Assembly: GCA_037176885.1 (NCBI GenBank)
Contig: JAWWNJ010000029.1
Coordinates: 558,001-622,000 of the forward strand
From: Favolaschia claudopus
Taxonomy: Eukaryota > Basidiomycota > Agaricomycetes > Agaricales > Mycenaceae
Direction of reading: 5' to 3'
DNA length: 64,000 bases
Shown one piece after another: positions 1-10,300 of the stretch. The position numbers and the translations under genes were made by a program. The notes beneath the pieces were generated by a model. It did no database searches. It was not told the DNA's origin and saw only the letters and a program-made list of their open reading frames with translations. How positions within the stretch are numbered: position 1 is the first letter of the stretch; every line of letters starts with the position of its first letter.

Positions 1-470
1 CTGAGCGAGAGATGTCTCACTGGCAGGCTATTTATGTCTTCGAAACAGGTGCCTGAATTAGGGTGATCCACGTCGTAGCTTGGAAGAGAATGCCACGTCC
101 TATTCCTTGAGGGCAGAATTGTCCTGAGGAGGACCACTACCGACGGGGTGGAGCGTGGTGGCTTGGGATGAGTGCCGAATACAAGTTGAAGTTCGAGTTA
201 CATAATGTTAACGTAATGCAACCATGGTGACAATGACGTTTAGTGGTCAAAGCGAGCAATCAGGCGCCTAATCAAGCCATTTCCTCGCAGCAAATTGTTC
301 CAGAGGAAACGATTGTTCATTTTGGGAATCCGACCATCTCTACTGACGACTGAAATCATCAAACGACGAAAGAAAAAGCTGGATCTTTCGCAAAACCTTG
401 ATTTGAATATACGTTCTTGTGGTCAACTGTCTCTCCCTGGATTCAAGTTCAACATTGAGGACTACATGAA
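1..470. other. No gene recognised
   Basis: Downstream flank of the first Gly-tail gene. A 61-codon plus-strand frame at 295-480 overlaps the end of that gene, shows no motif and was not accepted. Nothing else was seen. Confidence 0.4.
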
Positions 471-1727
471 CTACGAATGAGGAACAACTGCAGTCAAGAA
501 TCTATTCCGCCGCACGCTGATGACGGGGCCTTCGCCGGTCCCGCCTCTTCCTCCTACGTTGCCACTATTCCCACCTTGCCCCCCTGTACCACCTGTACAC
601 TATAAGCTGGAGAAAAAAATTCACAGGAAACGATTCAAACCAGAAACATTTCCGAATGGTATTTGATATCGTTCATCAAGGTCCATGTCAAGTTTGGGCC
701 CTTGACCCAAACCGCCTTCACCCCCAGCATGAAAGCCATAACCACCCATTCCCCCGAATCCGCCTATATATGGCCATCTCAAACTGTGATTAATGCAAGT
801 AACCAGATTTCTCTACCTGTTACTGGATACGCAACGGGTGCTTTGGTTTTGGAAGTTTGATCCTAGCAGCTTCGAAGATTGAGGATGGGACTCACATCTA
901 AGTTCCGATGGGTCTTCTGTTTTTGAACGCTGTTGCTTAATCGTGAATGATTATCAAGAGTTCCGAGGCCGGGCTTACTTACCTCGAGCGCACGAAGACT
1001 TATGAGCACCTCGTGAACAGTGACCAACTAACCCTGCCAATGAACAAAGTAGTATGCATTTTGACATATAGCATACCGTCGAGTCGGCGATCAGCTGGGC
1101 CAAAGCCATGTTGTGCTTTTCAATGATCGCCATGTTATGGTCAGCGTTGAAAAATTGAGCTAGTTTGCCTTCCGCTTGAGCTGCCTGGAGTTCCTTCGAA
1201 ATAGAACGCAGCTCGCTACACAAGAGTCAGACTATTGACTTGTTTGCCACAATATTTCCGGACCTTTCGAGACTTTCCATAAAGATCTGACCTTGCACTG
1301 AATTATTTTCCGCCGATTTCTCAACCAGAGGGGTGAGGCGCTTGATTCGCCCCGCTATCTGGTCGATGTTATTTGTATTGATAGATGTTTGCTGAAAAGA
1401 TAGATGAATTCAAAACACGGTCGGTTGATACGGAGCCTATCTGACCTCAAGGCGGTCCGTCAAATCCAGCAGAGGATCGATAACGGCACTGAGTGGTGTG
1501 CCCATTGGTATGCGACTGGAAACGGCGCTAAGGGTCCTCAAGGACACATAGAGTGCATTGAACGCTGTTTTACGAGTCTCGGTGCCGTTCTGAGCAGACA
1601 CAGCCGCTGGCACCCCTTCGGCGGCTTCGCATTCTGCCAGGTTGAACGACGCCCCTGGGCTGGATTTGAATGTTCTTATTGGTGGAAGGCTAATTTGCGA
1701 AAGACGCCTAGCAAGTGCTTTCTGCAA
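471..1727 (-). CDS. Helical-bundle (MLKL/HeLo-like) protein with Gly-rich tail, copy A
   Basis: Multi-exon minus-strand gene. Exon 1 (1727 to about 1441) starts MQKALARRLSQ and holds a helix with TLSAVSSRIPMGTPLSAVID. Exon 2 (about 1400-1286) begins QTSINTNNID and has RIKRLTPLVEKSAENN. Exon 3 (about 1214-1080) has AEGKLAQFFNADHNMAIIEK followed by HNMALAQLIADST. A short exon (LVTVHEVLISLRALE) finishes the last helix. Two Gly-rich exons follow, with GGFGGMGGYGFHAGGEGG...GQGPKLDMD and then GGTGGQGGNSGNVGGRGGTG...GEGPVISVRRNRFLTAV, ending at TAG 471-473. The intron between them interrupts a Gly codon in phase 1. The helical part resembles the four-helix-bundle N termini of MLKL and fungal HeLo-type cell-death proteins in length, helix spacing and the 'rFlN...N...I..HN..L' signature. 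That assignment is by eye. Closest relatives here are 4317-5616 and 12158-13278. Exon ends between 660 and 1080 are uncertain. Confidence 0.65.
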
Positions 1728-2346
1728 ACGCGTTTTGTGAAGACGGCATGCAAAAAAAGGGAAGAATCACCGACTGTAGCCTTGGTAAGCTGCATGAAGG
1801 TACTTTTGTAGTTGGTGTGCCCAGCTTGAAATTTGAGTGGTATTTACAGCTCTTCCCTTTGTTGTTTCTTTCCACCGCGAGATTGGAATTTGGAAACACT
1901 GTGGATGGAAATTTCTTCCAAGGCTGAAAGGGAGACTTCAACGAAAATAACGATAATCCTTCAGGGCTCGAAAGCAACAATCTTGCGTCCGAGTCGTAGG
2001 AGGTCGTTGGGCGCTCGAAAGCAGCGATTGAGGCGGTGGCCTATGCTGGCCTATGAGACGATAAGCCATCCGCGGTAACAGCGGACCGAAACCATCGGCG
2101 TCTATTGAAAGCTCAAAACAGCAGTGGCCGAAACGAAGGTGGGCTTCATGTGATGTAACATGCTAACTTAGTCTGAGCGTGATGGATTGCGCCCAGGTCC
2201 TGCGGATTGCATGTTCCACTGTCGATGGACGGTTTCCTGTCGATAGTTATTGATTTTGCAGAACATCGACCCTCTGACCGACCGGCCACAGCTCAAAACT
2301 TTCCATAGTGAAATCAAAGAAAGGAAAAACTTGCATCTTTGACAAG
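1728..2346. other. Intergenic, one short conserved segment
   Basis: No gene supported. Positions 2168-2206 (starting cttagtctgagcg) match 11059-11097 over about 38 bases, and the match also holds at protein level on the minus strand (LG-x-[IF]-H-x-AQTK-x-A). Both lie 3' of a Gly-tail gene. Confidence 0.35.
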
Positions 2347-2980
2347 CTAAGCTTGGCTAGCGTTACACACACGCTGTCGGATGCGGACGACAGGTCCCTT
2401 CCCCGTTCCACCCTTGCCACCACGGTCAACTCCATTCCCACCTCGGCCACCTGTTCCACCTGTTCGCCGTAGCTAGTTATAAACGATGCGGGAACTCCGT
2501 TGAGTAGAAGATTCCTCACCGGAGACATCGCCGACCGGATTATTTCTCTGCTGGTCCATGTCGATTTTGGGCGCTTCGCCTGGACCGCCGTCACCGCCGA
2601 GTAAACCATTGGTGCCAGCGGCGCCACGTTCACCTACATTAATTGTATTGTTAATTCTCGAGACACGAGCTCATTCTCCTCCGACCTGTGATATCGCCCA
2701 CCGTGAACGCTTTAACAGCATGAGCGCCAAGATAGGCAATACTAGTATGTAGCCGGCGCTCACATTCGACTTTGGAAGAGGACCCGGAGAACCGGGTTTG
2801 TTGTAATTCAAGTTGTACCGCCGAATCAGCGAACCTCTCCGCCGAGCTGGTGTCGTCAGCGAGCGAAGTGGTCTCCATGCTTTCGGAGTGGCGCGAGGAA
2901 AGAGGTGTGCTTCGAGTTGGGTGGAGTTTCTGGAGAAACGGCGGAATGAAACTGGCAAGGACTTTGCGCCACCACTGCAT
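2347..2980 (-). CDS. Short Gly-rich-tail protein without helical bundle (A2)
   Basis: Minus-strand gene with a hydrophobic/basic start (MQWWRKVLASFIPPFLQKLH) and a polar Ser/Glu-rich stretch, followed by two Gly-rich exons. Block 1 (about 2637-2529) reads GERGAAGTNGLLGGDGGPG...GEAPKIDMD. Block 2 (2468 down to TAG 2347-2349) reads GGTGGRGGNGVDRGGKGGTG...GKGPVVRIRQRVCNASQA. The phase-1 intron inside a Gly codon between the blocks is the same as in its relatives. The N-terminal layout matches the gene at 42564-43335 rather than the helical-bundle copies. I could not find a junction between exon 1 and block 1 that keeps frame with canonical splice sites (candidate donors near 2696 and 2770). The middle of the model is therefore provisional, and the gene may be damaged. 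Confidence 0.5.
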
Positions 2981-4316
2981 GCCGAGTCGTCTGCAGGGCA
3001 GAGCCAGGAGAATGTAGCTTCAAGTCTTGGGATCCATGCAAGTGCAAGAAAAGCACAGTTTTGTAGTCCCTGGCGGCGCCAAAAGTGACGCAAATGCGCA
3101 TCGCCAAAAAAATCAAGAAAGAGGGTCTCGGCAGTGGTCAACGACCGTGACACTTGCCATCAGCAACCAACCAAACCCCAAACAAACCGATTGACACTCG
3201 TCCAAATTCCAAATAAGGAGATTTTCATCTACCCAAAGCGGGAAAGAGTATGGAGAATTTGATAGCGGGCCAACAAGATCCACTGCGGGCTGGGATCACC
3301 CTTCGAGTCCAAGTGCCATAATGAAGCAGATTTTTCCAGTGACTGCAATAATGGTAGGAAAGAACACTGGTTCCGAGGCTCAATGAAGTATCGACAGATG
3401 CTTGGGAACTTCACAAGAAAAAGTCTTCTTGGCCAAGCCTCCGGTGTATGACTCCTCCGACGCAGAACGGAGCAGTGGGGCCCCCACAATCTTTGACAGG
3501 CAAGTCGATCACGCGAAGAAGTCCGATCTACCTCTGCCGACTCATCCATTGCTGTGAAAACTATATATAATTAGAGACAATGTATTGCACCCACCGTTAG
3601 TTCATGCAGCTGTGAAAAACTTGGAAAATACAAACAAGGTCTTAGGTCACTCATCTTTGGTTCACAAGCACGGCCCAGTATGAAGCGCCATTCGTTTGAC
3701 TCGAGTCGCTGAAACAAATGAACATCTAGCTAGATTTACTTCCGCCGCTCGGTGGGTAAGTATACCGATCTCAGAAGACACAGAGACAGAGTTCTGAGCG
3801 ACAGCCGCGGCAATCAGCGAATTAGAAGAAAGCGGGGAACTCGTGAAAGTATGAAGGGGGACATATGAGGCGCCGATGTTCTTCGAAGGTCATCCAGGAT
3901 ACTGTGTGCAGAGTCGTAGCTTGCTGTTTTTATATACGGGCTCAAGGCTGCGGGGCGCTTGTGACAACGTCAAAGTACACGCTGAAAACATGCTTTCGAA
4001 AATGTCACCGATTTGTCACCGATACTCATGCTCACTGTGTGTAGTAGGGCTGGCCCCCACGCCATTTAATAGGTGTCTTGCCTTCGCCGCTCGTATGCCT
4101 GAATGTCATTTCGGGTAAATACATAGGTGTTTTGACCTGCAAGATGTTTCGCTACCTCTATATTAAACAGCTGGCGAGTCATTCGGCCGGATACAGCCGC
4201 CGCCAAGCTCTGCACTTAGTCCGCCTCCTGGCGCTCCGCGCCTCTGTGGAAGAGACATGTCAAGGAGATTGAAATAACGGAAAAAGTCATTCGAAGAGTG
4301 ACTCCCGGGCCTCTGA
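2981..4316. other. No gene recognised
   Basis: Contains a 106-codon minus-strand frame (3229-3549) and an 80-codon plus-strand frame (3876-4118). Neither shows a motif, signal or splice pattern, and I did not accept them. It probably includes the promoter of the gene at 2347-2980. Confidence 0.35.
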
Positions 4317-5616
4317 CTATGTCTGTTGAGGTCCGACAGCAGTTAAAAACCTATTCCGTCGCAAATTGAGTGCAGGTCCTTTCCCCATCCCGCCCATCCC
4401 GCCTTGGTCAATTCCTATCCCACCTGCACCCCCTGTCCCACCTGTACACTATAAGTGAGGGAACGAATAGAGTTGAACGATGATTCAGACCAGAAACATT
4501 GCCCACACGAATTTTATCGTTCGGGTCCGCGTCAAGCTGAGGTCCTTCGCCTGGTCCACCGGCACCGCCGATGCGACCAGTGCCGCCAATACCGCCATAT
4601 CCACCTATACCGCTGCGTTGATTATACAGTGATCGTCACATAGTAAGGAATGTATTCTACCGGCAAGATCTGCCATCACAAAGGTTGCTGTGAGGCAGTG
4701 AGACAGAGCAATTTGCATGCACGATATGCAGACACTTTACCTTCAGGATCTAATGAACCTTGCACTTTAGAATTCTATTGATTGCTTGTAAGCTCATCTT
4801 GCTACCATGAAAACAACGGGGTTAAGTACTTCAGACTCGCGGAGATGTTTGAGAACCTCAGCCGTGGTGGCAAGCTTCGACTCATAAGCCAAGTGAAAGC
4901 TTAGATAGATTGGATACCGCACCGTCGAATCTGCTATCAATTGAGCAAGCGTTGTGTTGTGCTTTGCAATGGTCGCCATATTGTCGCCGCTGTTCAGGAA
5001 ACGGGCTAATCTGCCTTCCGTCTTGGCTGACTCAAAGTCTTTTTTCATACAAAGCAACTCGCTAAAAGCACAACAATTGTCAGTTCATTCCAAAGCATGA
5101 GAACGTAGAAACATGTCCCCGACGTTTCCAATTTCTCCACGAGGATCTGGCCTTTGTTTGGGTTGTTTTCAGCCAAATCCTTGACAACAGGTGTGAGCAG
5201 CTCTATCCTCGATGCTAATTGGGTGAAGCCAGCTGCATTTGCAGTAGTTTGCTAGAAACCAAAATATGAGTATAACCTCCCAGAATTACCCCGTGAGCTC
5301 CGAGCTAGCCACCCACCTCAATGCGGCCTGCTAAGGTTAACACGGAGTCAATGATCCCGCTCAGCGGTGTAGCAAGCGGTATTTGGCTCGAGACAGCGCT
5401 CAGGGTGGTCAGTGCCAATGAGAAGGCGTTCCACGCCGTCCGACCAGCTTTGCCGGGGCCAGTGGATGAATGAGATTCTGTGTCTTCAGCACAGAATGTG
5501 GAGCGGTCGGTGGCGATAATTGTTGGGCGCTTGTTGGATCTCTGAGCCCGCGAGAATTGGCGCCGAAGAAAGACTGGGAGCCGAAGACACATTCGAAACA
5601 TTTTCCGAGAGTACAA
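4317..5616 (-). CDS. Helical-bundle (MLKL/HeLo-like) protein with Gly-rich tail, copy B
   Basis: Clearest member of the family. The first exon starts at 5616 (or the Met at 5601, MFRMCLRLPVFLRRQFSRAQ). After a basic, polar leader it enters a helix containing TLSAVSSQIPLATPLSGIID. Later exons begin QTTANAAGFTQLASRIELL and CMKKDFESAKTEGRLARFLN, with NMATIAKHNTTLAQLIADST and SKLATTAEVLKHLRESE closing the bundle (about 140 aa). A short exon (NSKVQGSLDPE) leads into Gly block 1 (GGYGGIGGTGRIGGAGGPG...GEGPQLDAD, ending NVSG). Block 2 is GGTGGAGGIGIDQGGMGGMG...GKGPALNLRRNRFLTAV, with stop at 4317-4319. The helical part has the size and pattern of MLKL/HeLo four-helix bundles, which insert in membranes in regulated cell death. 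That function is inferred for this protein. The order of exons and both Gly blocks matches copy A. The junction near 4620-4750 is not resolved. Confidence 0.7.
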
Positions 5617-5923
5617 GGAGAAGAGTTATGAAGACTCACCGTGCACACTTGAAGAGGAGGTTTATAGATTCTTGACACATCTCGCGGCTGCAGCATGTCA
5701 CAATGAAGGCGCCGGATAGTACATATACCTATATGTAACTGAAGGTGTGGCCCAGTGCCAGTGCCAGTCATGAGGCGATCAATGAATTTGCGCATTCGCA
5801 AGGCTCACGTTTGAAAGGGAACTGAAAGACGGGAAAGATTCGTAATCTTCATCCTATGGCCTCTGACCTGACTCAAAGTTCAGGAAAAGTTACGAGTACT
5901 TATGTAATCGTTCCTTTAATCTC
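5617..5923. other. Upstream region of copy B
   Basis: 307 bases between the start of copy B and the left end of the 5.9-kb element. A minus-strand frame runs through 5409-5801 but lies in a different frame from copy B and shows no motif. It is probably promoter and 5' leader. Confidence 0.3.
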
Positions 5924-6539
5924 ACACTCCGGAAAAGCCGTAGTTTAGGACCATCCTAAATCAAACGAAAAACTTAAAGTTTCGGCATTGAATTAAGTAG
6001 ACCCCAAACTGTGACAAAAATGTTAAGTAAAGGCCGAACAAAAACTGTTCCCAAAACATTGAGGTTTGGCAACAGTTTCTGAAGGTCCGAAACAAAAGGA
6101 TTCAGACATACTTAAACGGCTTCCGAAACGATTCGTTTTGGGAAGGATTTTGGTCGCACCGAAACAATAAGTTTCGGCAACAGTTTCGGCGGTGTTGCCG
6201 AAACTTATTGTTCTGGACGGCCCAAAAGTCCTTTTGGAAGCACCGAAATCAAAAGTTTCGGCAACACCGCCGAAACTGTTGCCGAAACTTATTGTTTCGG
6301 TGCGACCAAAATCCTTCCCAAAACCATTGGTTTTGGGAGCCCTTTAGGTATGTCCTAATCTTTTTCTTTGGGGTCTTCGTAAAGCATTGCCAAAACCTGA
6401 TGTTTTGGGATTGACCAGATTTGGTACGTCCAAAACTTAACATTTCGATTACAGTTTCGGCTCGACTGATTTCATTACTAAAATTTAAAGTTTTTCTTTG
6501 AATTTCGGGGGATCCTAAACTACGGCTTTTCCCGAGTGT
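5924..6539. mobile_element. Non-autonomous DNA element (MITE/fold-back), 616 bp
   Basis: The two ends form an inverted repeat of about 27 bp. ACACTCcGGAAAAGCCGTAG at 5924 continues to 5950, and its reverse complement lies at 6513-6539. The interior is built from repeats of a CGAAAC/GTTTCGG word and a long palindrome (listed separately). The two halves mirror each other imperfectly over most of the length, so a single strand could fold into one large hairpin. No transposase frame is present. The 68-aa and 99-aa frames inside are by-products of the palindrome. I could not identify a clean target-site duplication. Confidence 0.75.
6140..6319. repeat. 66-bp perfect inverted repeat inside the 5.9-kb element
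   Basis: Left arm 6140-6205 and right arm 6254-6319 are exact reverse complements over 66 bases, with a 48-base spacer. The similarity continues outward imperfectly. The arms contain CCGAAACTTATTGTTTCGG and gttgccgaaac words. Perfect identity of the arms next to a diverged outer part suggests recent gene conversion between arms or a young core. Confidence 0.85.
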
Positions 6540-7175
6540 CAGCTTCACGCTTTCGCTTCATTTGTCGCCATCTATCGGAGAAAGGAATCCACCTGGGTTA
6601 GGGTTAGAATCGTTACAAAAATTTGTATTGGATCTTAACTTTTTGAAGCGTTCTTAAGGGTTTCTGATCGTGAGACTTTCTGCTTACCAAACTAAATTCC
6701 ACACGAATGGGTTCGAATCCCGGCGTAGTCTTGGTTTTTCGCCTTTGTCTTGCTCTGTTGATGCGACTGATCCGTTCGGGATGCCAAAACGACGAGATCA
6801 ATCTAATCACATTCTGTGTGATCTCATTCAATATTCAATATCAATGGTCAGCAACTTGGTTCGGAAGTTGGCTAACACGGCACCCAAGGAGCGGAGAGGG
6901 CCGAAGCTGAAGAAATCATCGCGATTCAAGATCAGCAATTTTGATGGCAGCTTTTTATTGGACAAAAATATGGTGCCATTCCATGTCATTGCCTTTTTTT
7001 TCTGATGCAATCGAGTGTGACCAACAGTTCTACGGCACTAAACAGCGCCGATTTTCATCAAGCTCTCAGTTGACAGTGATCGGTGCCGTGGGAGCTGATG
7101 CGATTGGAGATGGCCGGAATTGCCGAACTGGAATGAAGTAGAATGAAATCATGTTCTTATTCTTCTCGTATAACC
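6540..7175. other. No gene recognised
   Basis: AT-rich spacer between two short DNA elements. Holds a short telomere-like stretch (gggttagggttag at about 6597-6609) and a tRNA B-box-like gggttcgaatccc near 6710, without a tRNA around it. The overlapping frames at 6670-7141 show no motif. Confidence 0.4.
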
Positions 7176-7335
7176 TGTCGGAAAAATCTAAAAATGGTTT
7201 AAACCCGAAAGTCGTGTTGCAACCGGTTGCAAGCGCCTTGCAACCGATTCCAAGGCCCTTTTCAGACGACTTTCGTGTGAAAAGAACCTTCCAACCTGCC
7301 TTGCAAGGTTAAAATTTTGATAGATTTTTCCGACA
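7176..7335. mobile_element. 160-bp MITE
   Basis: Perfect 15-bp terminal inverted repeats: tgtcggaaaaatcta at 7176-7190 and its complement at 7321-7335. Inside are repeated ttgcaacc words and a second, shorter inverted pair around cgaaagtcgt. There is no coding capacity. Flanking bases do not show a convincing target duplication. Confidence 0.6.
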
Positions 7336-10300
7336 CCCCTCAGTCTGTTGATGTTCAATGATACATGAAGCTCTAGCATTCTGTCTTCCTAGTAACTCCA
7401 GACTCCAGAGGCAAGCTATTATGACCAGTTGCAATTGAGTAGTAAGTGCTACTTGATTTATGAGTACCAAATAAATTGCCGTTAAACCGTGCTGGGAACT
7501 CAAATTCATTCCAGTATACGCCTAAAAAGCTCGGAATACCAGAGGAGCCATGCATCTGCCTTCGAAATACAGAAAGTCTGCCTCGAGAGTCACCGAAAAC
7601 CAAGTTCAAAACAATATCCGAGATGCCCGAAACCTGGTAGAGCCACTCTTTAGCCTGCGATTCGGTTTTTTGAATCGGCCCCAACTTTGACCACCTCATC
7701 CGCATGATTATTTGCGCGCGACACGCCATTCGAAGCTGATTCGGTCACGGCAATGCGCTGTTGCAATTCGAATGGCGATTCAAATAGTTGAAGCGGCTCC
7801 CGAGGCGCTTCAACGATTCAACATGATTCAAGGTGGACCCAAATCTAGGATCTGCCTCTGAATCGTTGACTGAATTGCCGTCGAATTGTCGTTTGAAGCG
7901 ATAGTTGGCGTCCCCTAATACTTATTAATTCGTGCAAATTTGAATCGTAACGCAATCAAGGCAGTGGCGACTCACAGACCCAAGTAGCTGAATGTATTCC
8001 CAGAAATTGTGTAGCCCCCAGAAGTAAATACGAATCGGATTTTCTAGCTAACACTGCAACAAAAGAGTAGATTGGAAGTCAAGTTAGTGAAGGGACTCAA
8101 GACCAACCGAGTTCCCATGCCACGTCCGGAAACCAGGTCCACTTTAGATGCCACCCACATCAACTCATGAGTTATGCGCGGATGTTGGACCGAAGTTCCG
8201 TACATAAGTACGAGTTTTTTGCCGCGCGCAGCGGCGGCCCTCTACCCCCAAGTACGATCGGTACCAATTGAAGGACGGGAATACCAAAGAATTGGAGAGA
8301 TACCGCCAGCTAGTAGAGTCACCGTCGGAACTTCGAGCCGTAGAATAGCAATCGAACAGCTCAGTAACAGTGTTTGCCGGAGACGATTCCAACGCGGAGA
8401 TTGAGTATTTGAACGCGAATCCAAAGGAAATCCGAGAATAGGCTGGGTTTGATAACACGGTTACGAACTTGATTGTACGGCACGTCAAAGCCTAGATTTT
8501 TGAGCTTTATCACCCGATAAAATTTTGTCAGATGAAGGACGGAAGAAAGAAAGAGTTCCGAGTCAGCGACAAGTTGAATGTGTCCCAATAATTAATTTGG
8601 AGTCTGGACAAGCAGACGCAAAGCACCAACAAAGGTTTGTACAGCGGCCACGTTTGGTAGTTCCGACTCACTATGCGGTGTGGCCAGGTTCTCAGTGCTT
8701 CTCGATGGCACTTCTATCTAGTCATGCGACCCACTTGGACGGCAAGCCTCTGAGTGAATCCTGTTGCCAGCTGACTCGGAAAGCCTCCAATCTACTTGCC
8801 CGCCTTCGAAAAGTGAAATCTTTCATAAATAATCGAGTCCGCGGCGGCTGCCAAAAGCCTCCGGTTCCACGAGAAGAGACTGTTGAAATTGTTCAAAAAC
8901 AATTGCAAGATTCAGCAACCCCGCGTACTATGTGCGACCCGTGCAGATGGCCAAGGAACGAATCGGATGGGGAAGGAAACGGGAACGAATTCCAGATGCT
9001 GACTCGGACCAGTGGTCTCGCAATGCAAGTATGTCCTCCGGTTCCAATTGCAGTTTCGAACCCAGAATAAGCGGCAGAAGCTGCTATTTTGACCACTGAT
9101 AGGTCAAACGACTCACTCGCTGCCCCAGGATCGCCTGTTGAGATTCTTTGGCGACCACTGTACACGCAACCATCTACCTTCATCCGTCGTCATACTCGCA
9201 GAGCGGCAGTGATACCACCGACCTGCGCGAAGGCGAGGGAAGGCGAAGTGGTGGAAGGCGCCTAAGCGGACCCGTCGTCGGTATAAGTTTGGTCACGGTT
9301 CAAGTTGCATTGCTGCCGTTTTCGTATACGTAACTCCATGCTCTAATTTTCTTGCTCTCCCACAACAGACGCTGCTTCAAGTTCTCATTTCTATCGATAT
9401 CCTCTCACGTTCATCCCCTCCTCACCCTTTCATATAGCCACCCTCCCTTCGTCTTCCTAATGTTAACTCTGAATTTCCCTCAACATCCCCTCGGCCATAC
9501 TGTGCAACGCCTAGCGCCTCAGTCGACTCCCCATTCCACCCTAAACTCTCCAGCGAGACAATACTGAGACGAGCAGCGCTGACAGGGAATCTCGTAGATG
9601 GAGGATGAGATGCAGCGTCCATCCCGCTTGTTATAACGCGTAGAAGGCGCTGAAGACTGAAGTGGGAAGCTTAGAGATGGGGCTTGGATACTGCGATAGG
9701 GCGGTTGGACGATAGGCGTACGTGGCCAGACGTCGCATCGTCGAGGGACAGCTATCAGCAGCTATCCGACCAATCCACGACGCCTGGAGCATGCTTCCTT
9801 CTGGTGCATTCGGATTCGCGCGCGCGCCGACCTCCTTCTCTATTAGCGCCCGTTTCCCTTGTCGGCGCCGCAACCAACACCACCGCCTCGCCTCTAAGGC
9901 TCTACTAGTATCTGCTGCTTCACCACCCACCCATTCCACCATGATCACTCCCGCCACTACCCCTATTTCTCGCCGCACCCCGCACGCCTGACCGACCTGG
10001 CGCCGCCTCCACGAAGCGCGATTCGGAGAGGTGGCTATGGCGGCGACATGCGTCTGCGTAAAAATCACTCGCGGGGTCTTCTTCCTTCGTGCGCGTATCT
10101 CCTACCATTGAATGATAGATACCTCACTAACAATTTTATTCTGTTCCGTCTCTTCGGCGCGAAGTTGCGGAGATGAGTCATCGAGCGTTGCTCAGTGCAG
10201 AGCGCGAAGAAGGGGACGAAGTGGTCGAGCTTGCCCAGGTTGCGGGGCGTCTAAAGACAGAGCACTGTTCTATGCGTAATGCATGCCGGGCTTCATCGAG

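Noticed and set aside
6208..6548. 68- and 99-codon frames with FGNSFG/PKQ-like repeats
   Set aside because: They are by-products of the palindromic repeats inside the 5.9-kb element.
6700..6730. tRNA B-box-like sequence gggttcgaatccc
   Set aside because: No A box, acceptor stem or anticodon arm can be folded around it. At most a fragment.
8525..9070. 181-codon plus frame
   Set aside because: No domain, no signal peptide, no splice pattern. I could not support it as a gene.
9631..10068. 145-codon minus frame in the GC-rich region
   Set aside because: GC-rich DNA has few stops in any frame, and equally long frames compete on the other strand. No motif.
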